This document shows positions 1 through 13,200 of a stretch of DNA of 64,000 bases, piece after piece (the stretch's first letter is position 1; each line of letters begins with the position of its first letter). The notes beneath the pieces are model-generated. The model did not search any database. It was not told the origin of the DNA and saw only the letters and a program-made list of their open reading frames with translations. Source of the DNA: Calamus simplicifolius (taxonomy: Eukaryota > Streptophyta > Magnoliopsida > Arecales > Arecaceae); contig UESW01004416.1 in NCBI GenBank assembly GCA_900491605.1, forward strand, positions 518,095 through 582,094, written 5' to 3'. The translations under genes were made by a program, and so were the position numbers.

Positions 1-1159
1 AGAACGATATTAGTATTATGGAACAGATGGTAAGCAATTGATCAACAGGAGCTAAACGTAATGCCGAATACAACAAAGGGCTGGACATCAATTAAGCCTA
101 AAATATAATGACAAACATTTTATATATATAAAAAATAATATACCATTATGAAGCATTACGTCACAAACGAAGAAGAGAGCTCAGGTCATCAAGCGGTCAG
201 GGTTGGCAACTTATCCTGGATATACTGGGGATAAGCGAGAAGAAAACCCAAACCAAATGGAGACTTTAGGATCAATAACACCTTCCAGCTGGTCTTGACA
301 TTCCAAGTAAAGTCCTTGAGTTGTTTCATTCTGATGGAGGTCCTGTAATAATGCAATATTGAACCACATGGCCACAGCTAGCGTAAACATTTACAAGGCA
401 ACATGAGTTCCAAGCCCGTCTCTGAGGTCCTGGTTCAACTTCTAGGTTAGAACTCTTATCCATTTTATACCGTCAAACAAAAAGGTCGCATGAAATCCAT
501 GTTAAAGATGCTCACTGATTTGGCTTGCATATAATGTTCTACTCATTCGTCAAGTTAAAATACTTGTTCCTTGGCAACAACATCAACATTAACAGCTGAA
601 ATAACTCAAAGACCCATATCTGAAACAACAGCGTAATCAATTTAGACATGATGTATCCGCAAGCACATTCAATGCCTCTATATCTGTTTGGTAATATTGC
701 ACGCAGACACATGATACGACACAATCAAAATTGATTGAGAGAAGAAAAACAACAAGAAATCCCTCCTGCTACACATCGGAGCACAAATTATGGCTCCATC
801 CAATGCAACCATGTGGTTGAAGACTCGTTTGACGACAGAACTCTGGAAGAAAATTCTCGATGCCAGCTCTGCATCTACAACAAGCAAGTCCGCTGCCATT
901 AATCCTAAGAGGATTTAATGATCTTTGTGATTGAATGCCTTTCCAAAACACACGGGTATATAATTTAAACAGATCAAGGGCTAATCCAGCACCCATCTTC
1001 ATCATTTACAAGGGAATTCAGCACCAGGATGGCTGCCTCGGAGGCAAAACTAGCAATCCAACAAATGAAGCTTCTAGATCACACGTCTCACATTTGCACG
1101 TCTTCAAACCTATCTGCTGGAACAAATATATTCTGAGCATCATTGATGCGAGTTTCATA
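1..1159 (-). other. 3' flank and probable 3' UTR of the TPR-DnaJ gene
   Basis: No credible gene is visible. The sequence directly below the stop at 1160 is probably 3' UTR, but no firm poly(A) site could be chosen. Short open frames here have no recognisable family. Confidence 0.4.
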
Positions 1160-1295
1160 TTACCGCCACCTACGCCTGTAGCTACTGTTCTCATACTGGC
1201 TGCCATAGTTATCTGTCGGGTCTTAGGTGTCCTGCTCATACTGTAACCCTTCTTCAGGTTTATCCGAAGCACCTCTTCTGCATCATATGTAGGCG
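1160..1295 (-). CDS. Exon 11 of the TPR-DnaJ gene: C-terminal tail
   Basis: The tail reads YDAEEVLRINLKKGYSMSRT and, in a frame one base off, DNYGSQYENSSYRRRWR and a TAA stop. One missing base near 1294 and one near 1225 would join these to exon 10. The Arg-rich end with Tyr is typical of this plant family. Confidence 0.75.
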
Positions 1296-4200
1296 CTGCA
1301 AAGAGACAAAACAACATATGTATCTTTTGGTTAATAAAAAAGGCCAACATAGAAAACTTTACAAATGGATCACAAGTATATATAAGCAATAAATTAGCTT
1401 GACAAATGTCAGGAGAACGAAATTACCAAATATTGTAAGAGGCAAAGCTCATGAATTTTTTTATGAGCCACACGCAATATTAACCAACAGACCATATCAG
1501 ATAACTAAAGCTCAAAGTGCATATCACAGACCATATCAGATAACTAAAGCTCAAAGTGCATATCACAGACCATATCAGATATCTTTTTTCTGGCTGCCTC
1601 CATAGCTTCACACAATGCCTCATTTGTATAAATTCATATCATTAGTCTGAAAACATGTCATCACAGTATTTCTCATTCAATTATGGAATTGTTTTCCATC
1701 AGTTAAAGAATCTCATTGATATAAAGTTAACCATACTCTTCCAATGCTCTTCATAGCCTCTGATACTCTTACATGCACATCTTGGGTGGTCCAAATATTT
1801 TACAGCTGGTAGTTTGAACTGAGAGCAGATATAGAAGCAATTTTTGATGCAAGAGTGCCAAACCATTGACCTTGAAATTAGGAAGCACAAAAGTCATCTA
1901 TTCTCAGCCTCCTGGATTTACTCATAAATTGCAGCTTTGTTAGATTTTTATGTCTAGCTAAGGTGAGGTGGATCTAAACTAAACATGGACAGATATAATT
2001 AAAAAGATATAACTATTTGTAATTTGAATGTCGACTTGGTCCTAAATAGAGCAGAATGGAGGAAGCATATTCAGTAGCCGATCCCATGTAGTTGGGAAAG
2101 GCTTAGATGAGTTGAGTTGAGTGAGCTAACATTTATCATCAACTACCTGTTTCAAGCAATATCTCAAAATTCAAGGTTATAAGGGAGCAAACAACATAAA
2201 CAAAAGGCACTCTCTAAGGGACTCGACAGCCATAGTTGAGAAATATTTAGTAGCAAGAGGCAATTTTAAAGTATAAATATACATTTAATTGCTTCACCAA
2301 GCAGAACCAGAATCAGATTCAACCAAAGACCAAATCAACCAATCCGGTAATTCTGTGATAATTCTGATTCATGTATGTAATATAATAAGCATATTGATTT
2401 TTGAAACAAGAGGATAATGATATTGGTAGAATTAAAAGAGAAACAAGCGTAATGAAAAGTAGTGGCATGTTTAGCACTGTTGCTACTTTTGTGTTTTTTG
2501 TTTCTCAACAAATTAGTGAATCCCCTGTGGAGATTGATGTTGAAGACAGTATTCAGATCAAACTTTCACTATTCCTTGCTTCTATTTTTGCTCATTCTGA
2601 AAGCAATAAATCTTTGCTTCCAAAGCCTATTAAGATTTTCCAAAAAAATCTGAAAAGGAATCTCATCGTGTAGGGTCTAGTTGTGTACATTTTTCTTCTT
2701 GTGTTTTTGAAAACAAAAGCAGGAAACAAGGACAATATCAAACAGGTCCTAATGAATTGTAAAACACGAGACAATTCACACAAGGCATGCTTGAACCAAG
2801 AACATAAACAGGACTCAGTCTGGTTCAGAGCTAGAGCATGGCGGTTCAAGTCAGGCAGTTCAAACTTATCTCTTGCGCTGATTTTTCTCCCCCCTAGCTA
2901 ACCAAAGCTGATTAGGCACTGTGATCCCAAGCCTTCCTAAAAATTATTTTAAAGAAAAAAAAAAAAAAATTTGTCTTTTATAGTGCTTCACCGAGCAACA
3001 AAGCAAATCGGCAATGAACAGGTGGACATCAGCAAAGTCAAAAAGAGGATTCTGCATATGAATTTCAAAATCTCTAATACTCAAAGAAGAAAGGTTCGTT
3101 AAGACTTCTCAGGGTGTTCGCTTGAATCTAGTCTCAGATTTAATTTCAAAATCTTAACAACAGATTATTTTGTGATATATCTTCTCTGTCAAATTTTAAC
3201 AATTTCCTTTCCAATAAACCTAACTGCTATTATCCTATTCTCTAACATATGTCTTTAATATCACCTTTCATAATGTTAACTACCACTGTCGCTAGCCCAT
3301 CTCTTATACATCACTACAAACATATAAGAGAGGATTGTAATTTACACATATCTCCTTGCTTTTTCTTTCCAATTTGTCTCTTGTACACAAGCTAAACCAT
3401 CTCTCCCTTTCAAAATGTGTCCGCAGATAATGCTAAATCAGAAGTATGCATCAATAAATAATCTATAGTTTTACAAAAGAATACCTTGGCAGGGTCTGAA
3501 AGTACAGTGTATGCCTCTCCTATCATTTTGAATAATCGATCAGCATCTGTATAGACTTCATCAGCCACTTCTTTCCAAAGCCCATCATCAACATTCTCGC
3601 TCCTTGCTAAGAACTGACCAGCCTACAAGGTGGATCAGGAAAAAAAAACTTAGAATGTTAAGCTTGTGTTTGGTTTTTGAAAATTTTTTCCGTTTTCATC
3701 TTCTATTTTATTTTCTGAAAATAGTTTGTATTTTCTATTTTCTGATTTCTAGAAAAGTATTTGATAAGCAAGAACAAAATCTGTTTTCTGACAATGAGAG
3801 ACAAAGATAAAGATAAAGATACATTCACTCTTACGTTTTCGAGTTCTTTAGTTTCTATTTTCTATTCTCTTCTTTGTTTTGATGGAAAATAGAAAAAATA
3901 TCTTTAAACCATTTTCAGTTTTCTGCTATTAAAGAAATGTGTTCTCCCCCCCCCCCCCAAAAAAAAAAAAAAGTCTTTAATCACCTACACAATTTTGCAA
4001 CAGTTTTCTGTTATTATGAAGATGAAAATTAAAAACAGGACTGTTCTCAACAACCAAAAAAACATAAGTTTCTATGCATAAAATAGATTTAAGACCTTGT
4101 CTGGATGATGTCTGAGTGCAGCTTTGCGGTATGCCTTTTTTATATCAGCTGCAGAGCTTGAACATTCAATTCCCCTGCATATAGGGAGCAAGTGATTATA

Positions 4201-7200
4201 AAGACCAGGACAAAATGAACCTTTTCAAGTCAAGCTGCCAAAACCACAGAAGATTTATTAGAGCCGCCATTGTAGAAGTTGATATAGAAGGAGGCCTAAT
4301 CAGGCTCAAAATTAACTATACACTAGACCAAGTTTCAGACCCTCTTACTAAGATCAAGACTGGATCCTGGGTCATCTGGTATGCAGTTAGGTCAAGATTT
4401 TCAGAATAGAAGACGAGAAGGAAACTGGCAATATCTGCACCAGTAAGAATAAACTCTGACCATACAAGCACTATAAAGGTTGTTTTAATGACTTGCCAAA
4501 CAATGTCCCAATTAATATTAACACTGACCAGAGGAAACCTACTGTCCCAGAACATTTCTCATAAATAAAATTACAATTCCAGCCAGGGAGTTTACAGCAT
4601 GCTTGCATATTTGAGTTGGCAACATGGAAACCACGGCCTGTTTCATGGAAGCACCTCAAGATGCTGAGTAAGTGGAGCAACCCAGAGATGAAACCACCAC
4701 AACTAAAGTTACATTTATATTTAACTTTTAAAAAATTCCCATTACTGCTTTCAGTTTCTGCAACTTGATAGCAAATGCGTTGGCATATAAGCAGGGTTGC
4801 AGCAATTAGGCTGCACTTTGAAACTGAAGTTACACATGATGATGCACTTACAGCAAACCAAACATCAGAAGAAGCCTCAATTGCAGTGAATGTACTTGCA
4901 GATGGGCCCATTACTTTCCACTAAATAGGACCTTAGCTTATCCATTGATTACATAAATAAATGATGATGCCATTGTTACTAACTGGACAAGCAATACAGT
5001 CAGAGTATGTTGCTTTCCAGGTGGACAAGCAAGTGTGTGCAATAACAATATAAGACAACGATTGATTCTACTCCATAACTAAAACTACAGAAGCAACACA
5101 TTCTTCAGAGAACTTGGAAAAACAATTTTCTGCAGAATAATGCACAAATTGTGAAAAGATAAATTGTATAGGATAAGTCTAACCGTAACTTACAAATCAT
5201 ATACATATCCAATGTGGTTTCCCTTCTGGCCTCCTCTTCCACTGAAGAAAGCCGCAAACGGGCTCGATTTAGATCATTATTGTTATTAGTTGTTTTTCCC
5301 AATGATCTGGACTGATTTCCTTTGTTTGTTAATTGCTTTTCCAGAAGGGATATTAGTCTACCGAGATCATCAGCTGCCTGCCTGTAGTCCCTGATCATTT
5401 CATGTAAGGTGGCCCTTCTAGAAATAGCCTGCAATACAATACTGGTGATTAAATAAATAGCACTTGCAGTATTTTAATGAAACAGAAACTAAGCAGAGCC
5501 TGGATGGAACTGCCACATCTAATGCAAAGGAAACAGACTTAAGTGACCGTGAGTTTCTTTTTCATTAGTGGATTGACGACACCAGTTCATATACTCACTT
5601 TCAATGAGTATGAAGCCCAACATTTTTCCCTAAAACTAATTCTCTAGGGGTGGCAGAATAACCAATTGAACTTTGGCATAAAGCCAATCTGCAGCAAGTA
5701 AAGATGGCAACAAGCATCAAACTAGCATGCCTATCTGCAGCAAAGGATTGGGGAAAAAATCCACTTGAAATTAAGGATGAAAGGAATTACACGAACAAGA
5801 ATCAGTAATACAAGATACATGATTGATCAAAAGATATAACAAAAAGAAAGGAAAACCACATCACCATTACAATATTACTGTATTACACATGCTAGCTAGT
5901 GCCAATCAACAAGGCAATCAGATACAAGAAAATTTAAACACTGGAATTTAAAGCTTTAAACAAAAGATTGCCACCAAAGAAATAATACACAAATAACCTA
6001 GAAAAATAAATATGGGTGCAAATACAATCCTGTATGTGACCAACCTTTGGATAACTAGCATCAAGAGTGATTGCTAGACTGCAGTCTGCAATGGCATCTG
6101 TGATTTGGCCTAGCGCTTGGTATGCAGCAGCACGATTGCAAAAGCATATTGCAGCAAAAGGACGTGATTCAGTATTGCATGTCAAAGCAGCAGTATAAAG
6201 TTCCACAGCCTCCAAATGCCTTCCTGCTTGAAAAGCTTCATTCCCAGCAGCCTGCAAAATAATAACAGCAACAATAATATAAATATATAAATAAATAGCA
6301 AATGAGGCATAAGTAATAACAATAACTGATGCATTTTTCAACAATAAAAACCAATAAATATTTTACAAAAGAACCCTAAAATACTAGTAAGAACTAGGCA
6401 GAATTAGTTACTGAAGAAGTCCTTCATCTTGACGAGTGAACGACATGTATGTAAACATTACAAAATTGTCTAGCTGACAGCAAACAATTTTAAGTATTTT
6501 TGCAGATTTATAAACCATTTTAATAGCATATAAGCAGACAAATGAACCAGCCAAATCAACTACTTCTGAAGAGCTATATTCAGGTTCAGATCAATTATGG
6601 ACAACAATAACAAATAAAACAAGCTTGTCCAATTCCAATCAAGGTCACCTAAGCAGGCTAGGCAGTTAAAAACGAAGCTAACATAAACTCAAGCAAACAA
6701 ACCATCACTACGAGAATAATGTCCCTTGGCACATATAACATAAACAACAAGATAAAACCAAAAGATTGATGCCGCATCCCTCTTCTACATGTCTGGATAC
6801 AAAAAGAAAAATCAAAATACTGTAATGTGTATGATAATATCTCCACTGGCCTGCACAGATGCACAAATGTTGACATATGCATGTACACACACCTGCCTGC
6901 CCACACCTGCTAGCCACACACACACACACATAAATATAAATAAAAGGAAAAAATTACTCTAGGATGGAAAAGTGTTATTCTGACAAAAATATCCAAAGCA
7001 TCAATGAAAACTACCTTACTAGAAATTACATTTTATTTTTACAGTTCAAGAAGCATACTCGGTTATCACTATGGAAATAAAGAGACATGCCTTAAGCCGT
7101 AGTAGTTCACGTATGGTGACAAAATATGATTCGAAAGTTTCTGGAGACTTGTCCCCGCACCTGTTAATATCAAAAAAAAAATTTCTATAAACTACAATCA

Positions 7201-10200
7201 ACATGAGTCATGAGTAGGATAGATTAAGAATCAAGCAATACCCGTCTACAATAGGTTTCACTTGTTCATGCTTCCTTAGCAACTCAAGAGCCTTCTCAAG
7301 TTTTCCTAAATAAAAGTAAGACTTGGAGATGAGGCGCCACCTCCAAAGCCTCATAGACGAACATTTTACAATTCCGGAGGAATCTACATTCTTGAATTGA
7401 TCATCAGAACCAGCCAAGAAAGAATTTTTTTCAGCAGAATCCAGCGATTGTTCACACAATTGAATTACTTCTTCATAATTGCGCAGCTGGTTTTGAACAA
7501 CAATAACAAGTTAGCTACAAAAAAGGGACAGCACATCAAGATATTATATGTTAAAGTAATGTGGGATGATTCAAATGGGTATCTGATACACATATATGAT
7601 GAGGAAGAGAAAGTTTATGGCGCTGATATAAACTATAATAACAAATAAAAAAACCACACACCATTAATAGAGCTTCTGCTTTCATCTCTATCAAATTTTC
7701 TGAATGAGGACTTATTATCAGGGCTTCAGAGACGAGCTGCAAGGCCTTTGTTACTTCATTAGGTGTTCTTTTTAGCATATGTGCCCGAGCCTGAACTATA
7801 TAATCACCTACTAGCTGTCAAACAAGGACAACAGTTGTTATTCATCAAATTATTGATTAAATTATAAAAATAAAAAGAAATTATAGGTTACAGGCACAAC
7901 AAAAACAAATGAAATAATTATTTTCCCAGATAAAAAGAATTTACTGATCAATAAACAATGAATACAAGAGTATGACTAATGATACTCTTTTGACATGAAT
8001 ATCATGTTGCAGGTGAGCAGAAAACATTATGGAAATGGTAACAAACTTTAGATAAAAGATGATCATGATAGAACCGGAATATTGTGTCACATGGAACAGT
8101 TTATACCAGGGAAGGCACATTAACCTGCATGAGGGGGTGGTAATCATAGTTGGAATGGATTTGCATTCAGTCAAGCTGTTTATGTTTTTTAATTGTTTTC
8201 AAAATTTTCTAAAGGGCTGTTTGTTTCCCTGCAATTGGGTAGATTGCAGCCACAAGGGCTGAAATTGCACCTACAGGTTACATTTGAATTGCAGAAAAAA
8301 AAGTGCGATCCAAATCTTGCAATTGGAGCTTTGAGGCAAAATTGGATGCAATTCCAATAAGAAGATTTGTTGTAATTGGAAATAGCCCTCACAAAATCAT
8401 TGAAATTTAATGTCATAAATTTATTTATGATTATAATAATCAAGATCCATAATACTAGTACTGAAAGACGTACTGTAAATTACTAGTTTGATATGTTATG
8501 AGTCGGTACAGTACGATACGCACCCTATACTAAGTTAGGGTGCCAATATTTTTCTCACTTTTAGCCTTAATATCACTCAAAATTGGGGGTAATAAAGCAG
8601 TTCTGTTTCGGACTAATTAGGATCATACTAAATCCAATCTTAGTAGTACATTACACTATGAATGAGTATGCTAGACCTTAACAATAATACATCTAATTTT
8701 TATAATACCAAATTATTTTTTTAACTAATATAACTGCTATAGTAATTATCGTTATTATTATCTAATCATAATTTAATATTATTATTTCATGATAATGATA
8801 AAAATATATGATGATTATTTTAACATAATAGAAAAGTAGATCATTCAAGGGGATAACTTTATCTGATTATCTGTAGGTTCCCACATGTCTTCCAACATCA
8901 TGCAATCAAAAACTAATTGTATTCATAGTCTTCAACTATAAACAACTAAATGGAAACAGATTTTGTCACTACAATTTCAACCGTAGCATTTCCAAAGGCA
9001 GCCTAAGTTTGACTTGTAGGCAAACAAACAGCCCCTAAGTGTTTTTAAGGTTGTGGTTGAGTTCAAAATTTGATATCAATATACAATGTCCCAACTGCAT
9101 TGAATCTACATTAATTCCTATAATGATTGGTTATGTCATCAGGTATATCTAATTTAATATGCCAATATAGTACATATGCACTATCTTAGAATACATGTAC
9201 AACATATCATTTGCTGGCATAATCTTCATAGATAGCCTATATGTCTCGATATCATGCTCTAATCCTCTTGTAATATTATAGAATTCTAGATGTAAAGAGT
9301 GAAAAGAGGCAGACTTGTATAATTCATGAGCTAAATGGTCAAATGTGAGGACACACTTGGAACTTGGAAGGGCTTTAAGACCCCCACCCAAGCACTCATT
9401 GTCCTCATTCCGATGATATCAACTTCGATGCAAGTACAATATCAATCCTCTCATATATCACTCCAAAGATCTGAACACTCATCCTGAAATCTACAATTCT
9501 TATCTTGAGCTGCATCAAATGATATGTCATATCGCACTATACCAGCGTGTATTGAAAAAGCCATATGTACCGGTACCAAACCGACACAAAGAATGAGAAG
9601 TGCACCGAGTTGATATGCCGACCCAACATTCGTACTGAACGTAGCAACATTGTACCAAAATGGTACCAGTATGGAGTCCGATGTCAAATTGTGAACCTTG
9701 ACTTGTATGCTTAGGCAACATATTATCGAAAAAAAAGGGGTCACCTAGTTCAACTATTGAGAAAAAAGTAAAAGCATATACAAAATTTTGATCTAAATTT
9801 TTTGCCAGTTTTAGTATAGCTAGATGAAGGATGTAAGATTTACATAATTTTTGAAAACTAAACCTCTTATAATTTTTATTAGTCCTAGATTTACTCTTAT
9901 ACAAATTTTGTATCAAGCAACCAAATCCTGAAAGTGTTCAAGATAGCAGTAACTGAAATGATTCAACATCTTATCCAGTGGTCTAGATATTAATAGAGGA
10001 ATGCCTCAGATCTGAATACCCTAGAGAAGCCTTAGCTCAACCAGTCCTATAACAATCCAGTATCCCTAAGAACCAGCAAGTTGTATTAAAAATAGAGGAA
10101 AAAATGGACAAAAGTTCATAGCCTTAAGATTTCAGAAGGAAGCATACATGAAGATGGAAGGGAGAGAAGGAAAAAGATGAAAACAGGGAAGCATAGGGAT

Positions 10201-13200
10201 ACAAGGATTGAAAACTGAGCCATATGCACACATTTTCTCATTATTAATGTGAGGCTGTCTCCCAACAGTGGTCAAAGGACAGAAATACCTTCAGAAGGGG
10301 CACCAATCATATATTATGTTCTGCATATTCTTGCTGGGTATGGAATGGAATTTTGGGACAAATAAGTCTTTATAGTTTCAAGTCTAATATGCTCTTTGAT
10401 AAACTACAAGATTGCACCATCGCTAATACTATGTAATCTCTTTGACAATCCTACTATCTCCATGCACATAATGGAAATTTATTTAAGAAATAGAAATATA
10501 TTTTTCCCTGTAGATAATAAGACAATTTATGAAGAAAAGCTAGCATAACAGCAACTCTTTCATCTTCTACTGTTGGACTTAAAATGAGGGGGAAAATACT
10601 AGTTCTGCACCTCACTTATTGGAATCAAAGTTGCAACTTTTCTGGGAAAGGTCTATGGGGAGCTGAACTAACAAGAAGTTCAAGTAACTCCTTTGAAGAG
10701 GCATTTCATTAATTTACTAACGTTATGCCTGCAAATCAACCCCAATCATATAAATTTACCAAGAATCAGCTTCCATAATGAAGTATAACATTGTCATGCA
10801 AATCATTAAGTATCACAATAATTCACAGCCACAAGATTCCTTGCTTTTATGTTGCCATATCATTAATAGTTCACATTGTCACAACATTTCTTGCAAGCAG
10901 CTTTCACACACACACACACACACACGCAAGCACACATGCATGCATGCATGCGCGCGTGCGCACACACAAGAGAGAGAGAGAGAGACATGCAGCAAGTTGA
11001 TTTTCGTGTACACAACTTCATCTCACCCGTTACACAATAAACTATTCAACAATGACTCAAATGCCATCCTCTTTCTTGATTAGCTTTTGTTTTACAGGGA
11101 CATTTGTCTTAAAGATAATGTAAAGCACATTAATCAGCATTTCTTAGTCAAGTAATCTGAATTTCACTCTTCATGTGCCTAGAATGATACATGTACCACT
11201 CCAAATCAGACACCAAGATTAAGTAGGCCTACATCTCTTATTTAACTTTAGAAATTTAGCAAAAATAACAATAACATATGAAACAAGGATGCTGGCTCAA
11301 TTTACAAGCTCCATTTTTAAAAAGAACAACTAGTATAACCTTAGCTATTATTTATGCCACATATTCATAATGATTCATTTATTTCATTTATTTGCCGACG
11401 AATTGTTTGTAATGCATAGACAAGAAAATGTGTTTAATTTGGTAGGCCTTGGGCTAAGACCATATGCCTAAGTCTATCAGGGGTAAACAAAAGAGGATTT
11501 GTACCAAATAACTTGATTTTACAATATAATTATGTTGTCGATGAAAAGATACAACCAGCAGTAGAGGGGTTGCTACCTGAGCTTTTTGCAGACCTTCAGA
11601 AGCCTCTAATAAGATTTTATTGTCCAAACTAGCATCATCATCTGATTGCAAGCACTTCTTAAAATGCTTCAATGCATCTTCAGTCTCTCCCAGGACAAGA
11701 TGACAACTAGATCATTGGTAAATTAATCAAATAGTTTAGCATTCTTTTGGTTGCTAAAGAACTCAAAAAGAGACAGTAGATCATAAAGTAAAAATCTACA
11801 ATATTAAGCAGCCCAAATTAATGACACTGATAAGCAAAATAAGGAAGAGACAAAAAGAGTTCATAAATATATGAAACAAAGCATCACACAGTGACCACTC
11901 AATAATTTAAATGTTTTCCATAACCTAGAAATTTTATTTTTTTGCAACATGAAACCAACAAGCACTTGACAAATGAACTCTTTGCCTATACATTATTTGA
12001 CTATCCAAGACCCACCCATTTAGAATTATGAGTTGCTAATAATTATTCAGTTTGGACAACGACCATGATTGGGCTCATGAGTACCATTAAATATGTTTTT
12101 AAAAAAAAAGATTTGATTTGCACACTTTATTTATCCACCTCTTTTAGATGTGTCATGTGCCCATATTCTTACACTCCTACTCAAACTTGAATGAATTAAT
12201 TAAAGAACATGATAACAGGACCTCCATCAAGCCTTGTCAACATTAAATTTCACATTGCCACACAACTCATTAAATTTGATACTCTCTTTACCAAGTTGGT
12301 CAAATGCAGCAGGGGCAATAGGTCCTAGTTACCATGCGGATGTCATTCTCCTCAATTGAGTAGGAACATGGCATTTAGCACTGGTTACCATCTAATTGTG
12401 CAAAGCTTCCAGGTGGAGATCAAAGTATCTCAGATATGTGAAACATGGTATGATACATGTAGACTATAATACCATGCCAGCACTAGGCACAAAAACGCAT
12501 GGAAAAATACAGTAACTTCAATAAATGTCTAATGATACAAAACACTGTGGACTAGGGAGTACTTTCATATGGGAGAAGATTTCTCTATAGGAAATACCCA
12601 CTCAATTTTCAGGTATAACAGGGTTGCCTCTATGTACTAGTAACAAACTCTGTGGAACTAATTGAGGTTTCAGATATTTGATTTTTCTTCCAAAAAAAGT
12701 TAATCATTTGCATATCAAGTCATGATCAATATTAAAAAATTCCACCAGCAATGATGGTGAGAAGCTGATTGCCAGTTTTAAATTAAAGAATCTCAGTTTA
12801 GATGTATGCTTATGCAATTCACCCCTCAATGCAATTTCATGATAGGCTCATGGTGTGCTTATTTCAACCAGCACTCCAATGGCATCACTACCATCCTATG
12901 TAGGTGACATTGTTATTTAGTAATGCTGGCAAATTTAGAGAACCATTCTCAAATAAAATTCTTAATACTTGAAAAGCTCTCTATATCAAGGTCTGCAAAA
13001 TTGGTATTGAAACACACACTAGTACTTAACAAATATGCATCTCATACCAAGATAGAGCACCTCTTTTCACTTTTAACCACTCTATATTGAACAACACAGG
13101 TCAGTATCGGATGGTTCGGATCAATGCCGAGTGGTTTGGGTCAGTTTGGATTGGTTTGGATTATACTAGATTGAAACTTAGCACCATACGAGTAGGTGCA

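Larger units (their letters stand above)
7815..11576 (-). other. Intron 3 of the TPR-DnaJ gene
   Basis: A 3.8-kb intron without coding signal. It contains the 823-bp Harbinger-type element at 8213-9035 and the CA/GA microsatellite at 10905-10987. Confidence 0.8.
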
